NCBI GenBank assembly: GCA_016795375.1
Contig: JAEUHJ010000063.1
Span: 1-34,589, forward strand
Direction of reading: 5' to 3'
From: Verrucomicrobiaceae bacterium
GTDB lineage: Bacteria > Verrucomicrobiota > Verrucomicrobiia > Verrucomicrobiales > Verrucomicrobiaceae
Length of the DNA stretch: 34,589 bases
The position numbers were made by a program, and so were the translations under genes. Below the pieces are notes generated by a model, which saw only the letters and a program-made list of their open reading frames with translations, did not search any database and was not told where the DNA came from. Of the stretch, positions 1 to 9,314 are shown in pieces; within the stretch, counting starts at the first letter, position 1, and the number at the start of each line of letters is the position of its first letter.

Positions 1-21
1 AAATCCAGCCCCTTTCCCATT

Positions 22-1032
22 GGCATCAAAGCCCCCCCAGCCGAAAGGCATTGGAGACTGTTCGCCGCTTCGAGGGCTTGCTTTCCGATACTGTGGGCAT
101 CAAAGCCCCCCCAGCCGAAAGGCATTGGAGACGAACATCAGGGAGTTTGGCTTTGCGGGACTTGCGCTTGGCATCAAAGCCCCCCCAGCCGAAAGGCATT
201 GGAGACTGGCAGGGGCAGGGGTGAAGTTTGAACACATGGGCAAGGGCATCAAAGCCCCCCCAGCCGAAAGGCATTGGAGACCCGATGGTGACGAGCGCGA
301 GTGCGTAGGGGTTGCGCGTGGCATCAAAGCCCCCCCAGCCGAAAGGCATTGGAGACGGTGGTGGGGATGTGTGCTTTCATGGCTGTGATTCGGTGGCATC
401 AAAGCCCCCCCAGCCGAAAGGCATTGGAGACGCGAGTTATTAATGAAAAAGGTTTGACGGTACAAAAAGGGCATCAAAGCCCCCCCAGCCGAAAGGCATT
501 GGAGACAATTTCAGGTAACGGGCGACTTCCATGACAGGCCATGGGGCATCAAAGCCCCCCCAGCCGAAAGGCATTGGAGACTTCATCACGCGCACTAAAC
601 AGTAACGCATCAGCCACATTGGCATCAAAGCCCCCCCAGCCGAAAGGCATTGGAGACAGCAGGGTGCGAGTGCTGTACTTTGCAGTGATGAAGCTGGGGC
701 ATCAAAGCCCCCCCAGCCGAAAGGCATTGGAGACCTCGCGGTATGTTCCAACTTCATCCTGTGTGTGTAGGCATCAAAGCCCCCCCAGCCGAAAGGCATT
801 GGAGACTCGGGCCTGGTGGGGCCAAGATTCACGCGTTTCAGCAGGGGCATCAAAGCCCTCCCAGCCGAAAGGCATTGGAGACACAACTGCCGGAGGGAAG
901 GTGCTGAGAGCGATACCGTCGGCATCAAAGCCCTCCCAGCCGAAAGGCATTGGAGACGCCTGTCGGTGCCAGTGGCGATCTTAGCGATCAGTTGTGGCAT
1001 CAAAGCCCCCCCAGCCGAAAGGCATTGGAAAC
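22..1032 (+). CRISPR. CRISPR array, 14 repeats and 13 spacers
   Basis: A 37-nt repeat begins GGCATCAAAG, continues with a run of seven C, contains GCCGAAAGGC and ends CATTGGAGAC. Repeats start at 22, 96, 170, 245, 320, 395, 470, 545, 621, 698, 770, 846, 921 and 996. The 13 spacers are 35-40 nt and all different. The repeat can fold as CCA-GCC, a GAAA loop, GGC, a two-base bulge and TGG. Its last eight bases, TTGGAGAC, resemble the ATTGAAAC-type 5' handle of many class 1 crRNAs, which suggests transcription on the + strand with the leader to the left. Variant repeats (T at position 14 in the 12th and 13th, A at position 35 in the 14th) cluster at the right, as expected for the leader-distal end. 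No cas gene follows on the right; any would be left of base 1. The CRISPR subtype cannot be named from the repeat alone. Confidence 0.97.
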
Positions 1033-1217
1033 GCCGCTTAATCATTGCGCATTTGCGTTTGATTCAGCGCTTCCCTAAAGCGCCGCAAAAGAAGAAACCC
1101 GCCCCGGAAAACGGCCCAAAGCCGCCGCGAAAGTTCCAGACCTCAACCAAGCAACAAAAGATCTCAAAGAAGAGCCGGAGTCGCCGCGCCGAAGACTGAA
1201 ATCACCGTCGCGGCGAT

Positions 1218-1235
1218 GCCCGATCGGGCCTTTTT
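1218..1235 (+). terminator. Short terminator-like hairpin downstream of the CRISPR array
   Basis: The palindrome GCCCGATCGGGC (1218-1229) can form a 4-bp GC stem closed by GATC and is followed by C and five T (1231-1235). Its orientation would suit ending transcription of the array from the left. The stem is short, so this is tentative. Confidence 0.4.
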
Positions 1236-1243
1236 CAAATCAC

Positions 1244-1506
1244 CGATTTATTCGGTTCATCAGGGAAGTTCGTGCGTGACTGGCCGCCCGCAGGGATGAG
1301 GGGGGATGTCCAGCAAGCATGGAGGAACTGGGAATGGCAGAATGGAATGGAACCCGGGGCGGCGTCCTGCCCGCCGCATGGTCTGCGCTCTGATGCCGCT
1401 GGCAGCACGCTCATGCCTTTCCTCCATGCCGAGTTCCGCCATTCTCCCTTCTTCCATCCAGCCCGGCGTCAAACCGCGCGAACTTCCCGGATGAACCGAA
1501 ATAGTG
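1244..1506. repeat. MITE-like intergenic element with long imperfect inverted arms
   Basis: The outer arms 1251-1272 and 1479-1500 are inverted copies matching at 21 of 22 positions (TTCGGTTCATC in the left arm; the right arm is its complement). Further in, 1317-1327 (GCATGGAGGAA) is exactly complementary to 1419-1429, at nearly the same distance from the outer arms (44 and 49 bases). The intervening arm sequence also aligns imperfectly. The whole unit of about 260 bp could fold into a long interrupted hairpin. It codes for nothing recognisable. A non-autonomous mobile element or dispersed structured repeat is the simplest reading. Confidence 0.55.
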
Positions 1507-1604
1507 GTCCGCGCCTCCGGATCCCCATGCGGTGTTTGGATGGCCGGCGGGCGGAATAATCGCTTGCCAAAATACCGGACACGCGTCCAATATACCGCCA
1601 CACC

Positions 1605-2633
<1,029 letters not shown>

Positions 2634-2758
2634 CCCCCTCGCCACCGCCAGAACTTGTTTTCGGCCTTTAACTCGTTACGCATCTGCTGATCGCGATCAC
2701 CAGCGCCGCCGCCCTGATGCCCCGTTGCTTGTCTTCCATCAACCCCACACGCCCCACC

Positions 2759-3970
2759 ATGAACCGCCGCTCCTTCCTCAATACCGCAGGCATCCTCACC
2801 GCCGCCGCCCGTGCTGCCGCGCAGGACGCACCCAAAGCGCCTGAAGCCCCCAAACCCGCCTACACCGGCCCTGTCTTCAAGATCGGCAACATCGGCTGCG
2901 GCGGGCGCGGCACCTTCGTCACCGGCATCATCGCTGAAAACCCCGGCCTCAAGCTCACAGCGGCCTGCGACTACTTCGAGGACAAGGTGAAGGCGTATGG
3001 AGAGAAGTTCGGCATCGCCGCAGACAAGCAGTTCACCGGCCTCGACGGCTACAAAAAGATGCTTGAGCATGTCGATGCCGTCGCCATCCACAGCCCGCCG
3101 TTTTTTCATGTGCAACAGGCCATTGATGCCGTCGCCGCAGGCAAGCATGTGCTCATCGCCAAACCGGTGGCCATCGACGTGGCCGGTTGTGAGACCATCC
3201 GCCAGCTCGCGAAGGACGCGGCGGCGAAAGGCATCGTCGTGCTGGCCGATGTGCAGTGCCGTGGTGATGCCATCTTCCAGGAAGGCATCAAGCGCATCCA
3301 TGACGGAGCGATCGGTGATCTCACCTTCGGCGAATGCCATTACGAGGCCGATTTGATCCCGCTGCAAAGCCAGGAGGACACACCTGAAGCCCGCCTCAAG
3401 AACTGGATCCGTTTCCGCGACCTCGGCGGCGACATCATCACCGAGCAAAACATCCACGCGCTCGACATCGTGAGCTGGGCCTTCGGCCGCCCCACCCGCA
3501 TCAGCGGCACCTGCGGACGCGGAGGCCGTCCTGACAACGTCGGTGATGCCAGCGACCACTTCGCGCTGCTCTTTGAATTCAAGAAAGGCGCGGTCACCTT
3601 CGCCTCCCGTCAGTACACGGCCTGGGGCAGCCCCTTCCTGTGTGACAACCGCTTCGTCGGCACCAAGGGCGCGTTTCAGAGCAAGTTCGGCGGCCGCGTG
3701 ATGATCCGTGCCGGCAAGGAAAACTTCTGGGGCGGCGGTGAATCCAAAAACCTCTACCGCAGCGGCAGCGTGACGAATGTGGAGACCTTCCGCGCCGCCA
3801 TCGCTGACAAGAATCCGAACGGCAACCCCACCATCGAGGGCGCGGTCGAGACAACACTGCTCACGCTCTTCGGCGAATTCGCCGCCAAGGCAGGCCATGC
3901 CGTGACATGGGACGAATTCATCGCCGGGGCGAAATCTTCAGCGCCCGATCTGAACGGATTGAAAGCGTGA
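2759..3970 (+). CDS. Tat-exported Gfo/Idh/MocA family oxidoreductase
   Basis: This 403-residue protein starts with a Tat signal (MNRRSFLNTAG, then an Ala-rich stretch ending near AAAQDA). A Rossmann domain follows with IGCGGRG near residues 42-48 and AKPVA, the counterpart of the EKP motif whose lysine is catalytic in this family. The second half is the C-terminal Gfo/Idh/MocA alpha/beta domain. Enzymes of this family oxidise or rearrange sugars and related polyols with tightly bound NAD(P); the substrate cannot be told here. Such Tat-signal members are abundant in Planctomycetes and Verrucomicrobiota and are linked to polysaccharide breakdown. I chose the ATG at 2759 over an in-frame ATG at 2717 because it puts the twin-arginine motif at the N-terminus. 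It converges on the DUF4359-like gene at 4041. Confidence 0.88.
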   Translation: MNRRSFLNTAGILTAAARAAAQDAPKAPEAPKPAYTGPVFKIGNIGCGGRGTFVTGIIAENPGLKLTAACDYFEDKVKAYGEKFGIAADKQFTGLDGYKKMLEHVDAVAIHSPPFFHVQQAIDAVAAGKHVLIAKPVAIDVAGCETIRQLAKDAAAKGIVVLADVQCRGDAIFQEGIKRIHDGAIGDLTFGECHYEADLIPLQSQEDTPEARLKNWIRFRDLGGDIITEQNIHALDIVSWAFGRPTRISGTCGRGGRPDNVGDASDHFALLFEFKKGAVTFASRQYTAWGSPFLCDNRFVGTKGAFQSKFGGRVMIRAGKENFWGGGESKNLYRSGSVTNVETFRAAIADKNPNGNPTIEGAVETTLLTLFGEFAAKAGHAVTWDEFIAGAKSSAPDLNGLKA

Positions 3971-3973
3971 TTG

Positions 3974-3987
3974 GAGGCGCAAGCCTC
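3974..3987 (+). other. Small GCAA-tetraloop hairpin after the oxidoreductase gene
   Basis: GAGGC, the loop GCAA and GCCTC form a perfect 5-bp stem four bases after the stop codon at 3970. There is no T-tract, so intrinsic termination is uncertain. It could protect the mRNA 3' end. Confidence 0.25.
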
Positions 3988-4040
3988 ATGCACCGATGCC
4001 TGGTTGCGGAGGCGGTGCGGTCCATGCCGCCTGCCGCCGT

Positions 4041-4337
4041 TCACATGCCCCCGCCCTTCTCCTCTCCGATGTCAAAAAACCTGCCCGCCACGCCCCAGGC
4101 CAGGTCGGTGCGCGGCAGGATGCCGTCACCGCCGGTGTAGTAACGGCTGAAGATGAGGTAATTGTCCCGACCGACTCCCGTGCTGGTGCCGGCGGAGAAA
4201 ATCGCGGCCACTTTCAGACTCAGCGAGCCGGCGATGCCGTGCTTCTGCTGCATGTGCGCACGGAACTCGGCCTCGTTCGGATTGGTCAGGGCGAGGACGA
4301 CGAGCAACGCGACGAGAAGGAAGATGATGAGTCTCAT
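4041..4337 (-). CDS. Small membrane-anchored DUF4359-like protein
   Basis: This 98-residue protein has an N-terminal hydrophobic helix (about residues 3-19, rich in Leu and Val) followed by TNPNEAEF and a mainly extracytoplasmic domain containing RDNYLIFSRYY. The arrangement of an N-terminal helix, TNP and a short soluble domain with a Tyr-rich motif resembles DUF4359 proteins, whose function is unknown. Its start codon overlaps the stop codon of the upstream lipoprotein gene (4334-4337, ATGA type), so the two are translationally coupled and form an operon with the YdbH-like gene. The context suggests an envelope role, but nothing in the sequence gives a mechanism. Confidence 0.75.
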   Translation of the reverse strand: MRLIIFLLVALLVVLALTNPNEAEFRAHMQQKHGIAGSLSLKVAAIFSAGTSTGVGRDNYLIFSRYYTGGDGILPRTDLAWGVAGRFFDIGEEKGGGM

Positions 4338-4900
4338 GACGTGGGCTTGGTTGGTTTGGAGGAGGATGACGGCGCGGGAACTTTCGTTTCAGCTCCGGCA
4401 CGTTTCCACTGAAATGATCCCGGCGTGGCGCCCGGCACCTCGATCCACTCCCCCGTGCCGGCCTGTTGCGTGCGCAGCCGCCACTGCTCGGACTCGACCT
4501 CATGCAGCGGACGGTTCGACTCCTTCGCCTTCCGGCGCATGAGCAGCATGCGGTCCTCGTTCTCTGCCGCGACGGCCTTTTTCATCTGCGGCCCCCAGTC
4601 TCCGGCGGGCACCTCGCGGACGACGAGCATGCCGCGGTGATCCTCCCCCACGAGCTGGTTGTTCTTCAGCGTCTGGATTTCCTCCATGCGGTTGCGCATG
4701 CGTTGCGTGGCCTCGCCCGCGCTTTTCGCCGCCTCCTTGTCCAGCGGCTCGTCACCACGATACTGGTAGATGTCGAGCCGCATGTTCAGGTTCACCTCGA
4801 GCGGCTTCGGCGTGGTGAGCGGCACTTCCGGGAGCGTCTTGCATGCGGATAGCCAGAGCAAAATCCCCGGTGCGGCGGCACACCGGAGCAGCTTCGTCAT
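4334..4900 (-). CDS. Outer-membrane lipoprotein, apparent YnbE-YdbL (DUF1318) fusion
   Basis: This 188-residue predicted lipoprotein has a signal peptide ending in the lipobox LSAC, with the lipidated cysteine at C20. Residues about 28-48 contain PLEVNLNMRLDIYQY, which resembles the short YnbE lipoprotein that follows YdbH in Enterobacteria. Residues about 65-165 resemble YdbL/DUF1318: NNQLVGEDHRGMLVV, a charged helical stretch, PLHEVESEQW, and GEWIEVPG followed by FQWKR. In E. coli ynbE and ydbL are separate genes after ydbH; here both seem joined in one chain. The Ser/Pro/Lys-rich tail looks disordered. I chose the ATG at 4900, 10 bases after the YdbH-like stop, because it begins the signal peptide; upstream in-frame ATGs lie inside the ydbH-like gene. 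The fusion assignment rests on motif resemblance only. Confidence 0.72.
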   Translation of the reverse strand: MTKLLRCAAAPGILLWLSACKTLPEVPLTTPKPLEVNLNMRLDIYQYRGDEPLDKEAAKSAGEATQRMRNRMEEIQTLKNNQLVGEDHRGMLVVREVPAGDWGPQMKKAVAAENEDRMLLMRRKAKESNRPLHEVESEQWRLRTQQAGTGEWIEVPGATPGSFQWKRAGAETKVPAPSSSSKPTKPTS

Positions 4901-4910
4901 CGTGCATCCG

Positions 4911-7900
4911 TCATCCGTCATTGCTGCCCGCTGTCCGGCGCGGCTCCTCCTTCCAGCGGTGGTCATAGACATTGATGTCGATCTTCCGCGACCCTCGCGG
5001 GCCGGTGAAGCGCAGGTGTCCGCGCCCTTCGCGTCCGTAAAAACGTGCTTTGCCATCAATGCTCCCATACTCGAAGTCGCGCAGCGTTTCCAGCCCGATG
5101 CGGGTGAATTGATCCGTGATGTCCCCCTTCATCGCCGGCGGCAGCTCCGCGATCATGTCATTGAGCGCCTGGATGCTGAACTTTCCGCGCGAACGGTTTT
5201 TGAACTCCGCGTCCGCCTGGTAGAGCTCGTTCATGTTGCCTGTGGCGATGACTTTCCCCTCCGCCGCGCCTTCGAGCAGCAGGTATTGCGGAAACAACGC
5301 CCTCGTCACCGGCCCCAGGCTCACGTCCACCCCGGACAACCAGCCGTCCCAGGTGAAGACCTCGTCGAGGTAGATGTTGAAGGCGCCGTTCACATAACCG
5401 CCGTAGGCCTCGCCGCCAAAGGAGCCGTAGATGCCGCGCACATCGTAAGTCACGCTCAAGTGCGCCTTCTCCATGTGCAGCTCCTTCCAGCGCAGTTGCT
5501 CCATCGTGAAAGTCTCCGTCAGGTTGTTGTTCCGGTCCTTCATCGGCAGATTGAACCGCACATGCCCCTTCATGCCGCGAAACTCCAGCTTGTGCTCCGG
5601 CAGCGCGTAATCATCCGTCGGGATGTCGAACACCGCGTCGAGCTGGCCGCTCTCCAGCTTTGTGGTGAAGCTGAATGGAAACGGCTTGCTGAAACCACGC
5701 AACGGCACGCCCTTCGGCGCCAGCAGCAGGCGTCCGTCGCTCACGGCCAGCGTGTCCACGCGCCAGCCGGGTGCCACGGGGTCCGGAGGCGCGGGCGGGC
5801 CGAACCGCGCGTCCGGCGGCGGCGCCTCGCCCTTCATGATCTTGCGGTAGTTCTCCACATACCAGAACAAGTCCTCGCCCACATACAGCAACGGAGAAAT
5901 GATCTCCACGCGGTCGATGCGGCGGTGCAGCAGCCCGTCAAGCGTGTAATTCACATGGATCACATCCATCTCCGCCACCGTGCGCAGCGGCTCATGCGGG
6001 GACGGCACGCGCAGACGCGTCAGCACGATGCGTTGCGGCTCCGCATTCTCCGCCAGGCCGTCGAGATCGAGCGGCGTCTCATCCGCGCCGAAGGTCACGT
6101 CAAAACGCACCGGCGGCAGGCCGGGCGCGATGCTCATCAGCGTCACGCCGAGTTTTTCCACGTCGATCCTGCCCGCCGTCCAGCGCGCGGCGGCCGCTTC
6201 GGCCTTCTTCTCCACCACCGCGGCATCTCCGCTGAAAAGCGTCATCAGCGCATCCCCCACCTCGATTTGCCCGCCGGCCAGCTTCAGGCTCTCCAGCCTT
6301 CGCCTGCCCCACATCTCCGGCAGCGCGGCCACCGCCTCCACGTTTTCCAGGCTCAGCACCGGCAGGTTCGCCCGCTTCGGCACACGCACATGGACATCGA
6401 CGACGCGCAGATGCTGCCTCGCTTCCTTCGTGCTCACCTCGAACCGGGTCGTGGCCTCCACGCGCTCCGCCAGCTTCATCGCCACGTCCATCGCCCCGTT
6501 TTTCACGGTCAGTTGCCCGAACTGCATGCGCTGCCAAGGCTTCGGCTCCGTGTTTCCAGACACAGGCTTCGCCGGCTCACCCGCCATCTTTTCAAACCAC
6601 GGTCCGTTCTCCGGTTTCAACTCAAGGCGCGGTGAATCGATCAGCAGGGACTCCACCTGCCACTGCTCGCGCAGTTTGTCCGGCACCACTTCCAAAGCAG
6701 CGCTCTTCATCGAGGCGAAAGGTGCCAGCCGCACACCCGGATCAGCCCCGCTCCACCGCAGCGACACATCCGCGACCTCCAGCCGCTGCTTCGCCGCCGA
6801 ACGCACGCCTTCCGGAGAAATCTCCAGCGCCTGCAATCTCGTGCTCCAGCCAAATTCGCCTGCCACGGGACAAAGCCCGGTTTTCGCCAGCATCACCCGG
6901 CCGTCCTTCACCTCCAGCGCGTCCACCCTCACCTGCCACGCGGATTTGGAAGACGCTTTCTCCTTCGGCAGCAGCACCTCCTCCAAATCGCGCGTCCAGT
7001 CGATCACCGGAGACAGCACCCGCCCTTCACGCACATGCCACAGGCCGCTGGAATCATGCGACACCTTCAGATCCACCGCGTCCGCCTTCATCGCGCCAGC
7101 GTCCGCCATCGTTTGCAGCCGCAGATTTTTCAAACGCACCTCATGCGTGCCGCCCGTGTGCAAACCCGCGGCGGAAAAAGTCATCCCGCTTCCAGTCCAG
7201 TCGATCTCGACGCCACCACGCAACGGCAGGTTGAAGCCGTTCAGCCACGCCAGATCCACCCGCCCGCCGTTCAAAACGCCTTCCTGCACTTCGATTTTCT
7301 CTCCGCTCTTCACCGCCTTCACCCGCAACACCTTCAAAACCTCGCTTCCGCGATAAACCACGTCCTCCACCTCGACACCCGCCGCCTCAAACGCGCCCTC
7401 GGTCGTTCCGCCCTTCACCTGGCCACGCACCGTCGCGTTCAGCACCGGCTTGTGGTTTTCATCATGCAGAACAACCTTCGTCTCGGCCAGGTCGAGCACC
7501 TCCAGCCGCCAGGGGCTCGAAACCGCCGTCGCGTCATCTTGCGGCGGTGAACCGCTTTGCAACAGCGCCAGCGGCAGGTCCAGCGCACCGCCGAATATCT
7601 TCACCACGCCGAGATTCCGCGTCCGTAACTGTCGCAAACCGGGCCGCCACTCGATGCGCTCCACCTCCGCGAGCCGTTTCGCCGCCGGCACATGCGTGGC
7701 GCGCACCTCCCGCGCATGCAGCGCGCCGTTTTCCCAGTCCAGCGCGGTCAGTTGCACCCGCACATCACCGCCGAGCCGCAGCAGCAGCGTGTTCACCAGC
7801 AGCACGCGCTCTTTCCACGCCCACCATCCCAGCGCCGCCGCCAGCACCAGCACGATCACAACGAAACGCCACGCCCACCGCCACCAGCGGCGGCGTTTTT

Positions 7901-7922
7901 TCGGCGGAGAGTCCGGTTTCAC
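4911..7922 (-). CDS. YdbH-like AsmA-family intermembrane lipid-transport protein
   Basis: This 1003-residue protein has a basic N-terminus (KKRRRWWRW), one transmembrane helix (about 19-36) and a very long region of alternating beta-strand pattern typical of AsmA-like/repeating beta-groove proteins. The C-terminal section (GPVTRALFPQYLLLEG, ALNDMIAELP, GLETLRDFEYGSIDGKA) matches the conserved end of YdbH/DUF3971-type proteins. E. coli YdbH is somewhat shorter (about 880 residues), sits in the inner membrane and pairs with the lipoprotein YnbE to bridge to the outer membrane for phospholipid transport. The next gene here encodes a YnbE-like lipoprotein, supporting the same role. The start is GTG at 7922: an in-frame stop lies two codons upstream and no ATG precedes the membrane helix. 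Confidence 0.85.
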   Translation of the reverse strand: MKPDSPPKKRRRWWRWAWRFVVIVLVLAAALGWWAWKERVLLVNTLLLRLGGDVRVQLTALDWENGALHAREVRATHVPAAKRLAEVERIEWRPGLRQLRTRNLGVVKIFGGALDLPLALLQSGSPPQDDATAVSSPWRLEVLDLAETKVVLHDENHKPVLNATVRGQVKGGTTEGAFEAAGVEVEDVVYRGSEVLKVLRVKAVKSGEKIEVQEGVLNGGRVDLAWLNGFNLPLRGGVEIDWTGSGMTFSAAGLHTGGTHEVRLKNLRLQTMADAGAMKADAVDLKVSHDSSGLWHVREGRVLSPVIDWTRDLEEVLLPKEKASSKSAWQVRVDALEVKDGRVMLAKTGLCPVAGEFGWSTRLQALEISPEGVRSAAKQRLEVADVSLRWSGADPGVRLAPFASMKSAALEVVPDKLREQWQVESLLIDSPRLELKPENGPWFEKMAGEPAKPVSGNTEPKPWQRMQFGQLTVKNGAMDVAMKLAERVEATTRFEVSTKEARQHLRVVDVHVRVPKRANLPVLSLENVEAVAALPEMWGRRRLESLKLAGGQIEVGDALMTLFSGDAAVVEKKAEAAAARWTAGRIDVEKLGVTLMSIAPGLPPVRFDVTFGADETPLDLDGLAENAEPQRIVLTRLRVPSPHEPLRTVAEMDVIHVNYTLDGLLHRRIDRVEIISPLLYVGEDLFWYVENYRKIMKGEAPPPDARFGPPAPPDPVAPGWRVDTLAVSDGRLLLAPKGVPLRGFSKPFPFSFTTKLESGQLDAVFDIPTDDYALPEHKLEFRGMKGHVRFNLPMKDRNNNLTETFTMEQLRWKELHMEKAHLSVTYDVRGIYGSFGGEAYGGYVNGAFNIYLDEVFTWDGWLSGVDVSLGPVTRALFPQYLLLEGAAEGKVIATGNMNELYQADAEFKNRSRGKFSIQALNDMIAELPPAMKGDITDQFTRIGLETLRDFEYGSIDGKARFYGREGRGHLRFTGPRGSRKIDINVYDHRWKEEPRRTAGSNDG

Positions 7923-7939
7923 AATTCAGCCAGACTTCA

Positions 7940-7974
7940 TCATCAATTCGTCATTCCGCATTCTGATTCGTCAT
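7940..7974 (-). repeat. Dispersed AATGACGAAT repeat, copy 1
   Basis: Read on the minus strand, this stretch has AATGACGAATCAGAATG followed by GGAATGACGAAT. It aligns with few changes to copies at 19118-19156 and 19204-19240. It lies between the NADH dehydrogenase and YdbH-like genes and overlaps the stop codon of the former (7971-7973). Confidence 0.6.
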
Positions 7975-9224
7975 TTTTTCCCCGTGATCAGCCGCGCGCC
8001 CTGCGCCCGCGTGAAATAGGACCACACCCAGGTCAGGAAGACGGAGACGCGGCTGCGGAAGTTCATCAGGAAGATCAGATGGATGAACACCCACGCGAGC
8101 CATGCCATGAGCCCGCTGAACTTCGCGAAATGCACGTCCGCCACCGCGCGATGCCGCCCGATCGTCGCCATGCTGCCGCGGTCCCAGTAGGCGAACTTTT
8201 TCAACGCCCGCCCCTCGATCTGCGCCAGGATGTTCTCCGCCACATGCGCGCCCTGCTGCAATGCGACCGGCGACACGCCCGGCAGCGGCTTGTGGTCCTT
8301 GCCGGGGCAGTGTGCCGTGTCACCGATGACATAAATGTGCGGCGCGTCCGGCAGGTTCAGTGTCTCGCTGATTTGAATGCGTCCCGCGCGGTCAAACGTG
8401 CCCGGCAGCGCCTTCACCAGTGGCGACGCCGCGTTGCCCGCCGCCCAGACCACCGTGCGCGCATGGATGAAGCCCTCGTTGGTGCGCACGCCGTCGGCAT
8501 TGATGTCCTGCACGCTCACACCGAGTTTCACGGTCACGTTCAGATGATGAAGCTGCGATTCTGCCTTCCGCGAGAGGTCGGCATCGAACACCGGCAGCAC
8601 GCGCTCCGCCGCGTCGAGCAAGATGACCTGCGCCTCGCGCGGATCGATGCGCCTGAAGTCTCGCAGCATCGTCTCGCGTGCGATTTCGGAGATCGCACCG
8701 GCCATTTCGACACCGGTCGGACCTGCGCCGACGATCACGAAGGTCAGCAGCCGCTCACGTTCGACCGGATCGGTCTCCGCCTCGGCCTTTTCAAACGCCA
8801 GCAGCAGACGGCGGCGGATGTCGAGCGCGTCTTCGAGCGTCTTGAGCCCGGGCGCGAACTGCTCCCACTCCGGGTGCCCGAAATAACTATGCCGCGCCCC
8901 GGTGGCGACGACCAGGTAGTCAAACGGCACGCTGCGCCCGCCGGCCAGCACCAGTTTCTTTTCCAGATCGAAGCCCGTCACATCCGCCATCAGCACCTCG
9001 ACGTTCGAATAACGCCGCAAAATGCTGCGCACCGGCTGCGCGATGTTCGCGGGCGAAAGTCCCGCTGTGGCCACCTGATACAGCAGCGGCTGGAACAGAT
9101 GATGATTCTCGCGATCCAGCACCGTGACCTGCACCGGCGCGCCACCGAGCGCCTTTGCCACCGCCAGGCCGCCGAATCCGGCGCCGATGACCACCACACG
9201 AGGGTTTGGGGAGTTTGTGCTCAT
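7971..9224 (-). CDS. ndh: Type II NADH dehydrogenase (NDH-2)
   Basis: This 417-residue FAD enzyme of the NDH-2 family transfers electrons from NADH to quinone at the cytoplasmic face of the membrane without pumping protons. The FAD-binding motif is GAGFGG (14-19), and the NADH-binding motif is GAGPTG (166-171) followed by VEMAG. Other family marks are HHLFQPLLYQVA near 41-52, VVWAAGN, and YVIGDTAHC near the second FAD contact. The C-terminal stretch with WLAWVFIHLIFLMNF is hydrophobic, as expected for the membrane-binding end. I chose the ATG at 9224; the in-frame GTG at 9236 adds four residues and has no better support. It is divergent from the sulfatase gene and likely monocistronic. Confidence 0.9.
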   Translation of the reverse strand: MSTNSPNPRVVVIGAGFGGLAVAKALGGAPVQVTVLDRENHHLFQPLLYQVATAGLSPANIAQPVRSILRRYSNVEVLMADVTGFDLEKKLVLAGGRSVPFDYLVVATGARHSYFGHPEWEQFAPGLKTLEDALDIRRRLLLAFEKAEAETDPVERERLLTFVIVGAGPTGVEMAGAISEIARETMLRDFRRIDPREAQVILLDAAERVLPVFDADLSRKAESQLHHLNVTVKLGVSVQDINADGVRTNEGFIHARTVVWAAGNAASPLVKALPGTFDRAGRIQISETLNLPDAPHIYVIGDTAHCPGKDHKPLPGVSPVALQQGAHVAENILAQIEGRALKKFAYWDRGSMATIGRHRAVADVHFAKFSGLMAWLAWVFIHLIFLMNFRSRVSVFLTWVWSYFTRAQGARLITGKK

Positions 9225-9314
9225 TCGTTGGTTCACTAGCAGGTCCGGGGCCGGTTTGCATGGCGATGTTGCTGCAATCTCGCCATCGGTCCCGACGTTG
9301 AACGCAGACCAGTC

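Larger units (their letters stand above)
1033..1604. other. Intergenic stretch between the CRISPR array and tdh
   Basis: This stretch of about 570 bases has no credible gene. The frames open across it are continuations of frames from the CRISPR array or shadows of tdh. It holds a hairpin plus T-tract at 1218-1235 and a large imperfect inverted-repeat element at about 1244-1506, both listed separately. The last 95 bases should contain the tdh promoter, but I found no convincing -35/-10 pair and no Shine-Dalgarno sequence. Confidence 0.7.

Noticed and set aside
20..1199. Several overlapping open frames on both strands across the CRISPR array, with repeating peptides such as APPAERHW and MPFGWGGFD
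   Set aside because: Repeat plus spacer averages about 75 bases, a multiple of three, so frames stay open through the array. The peptides are translations of the repeat, not proteins.
4770..7356. Long + strand frames opposite the YdbH-like gene
   Set aside because: Antisense shadows in GC-rich codons, His/Arg/Gln-rich with no recognisable motifs.
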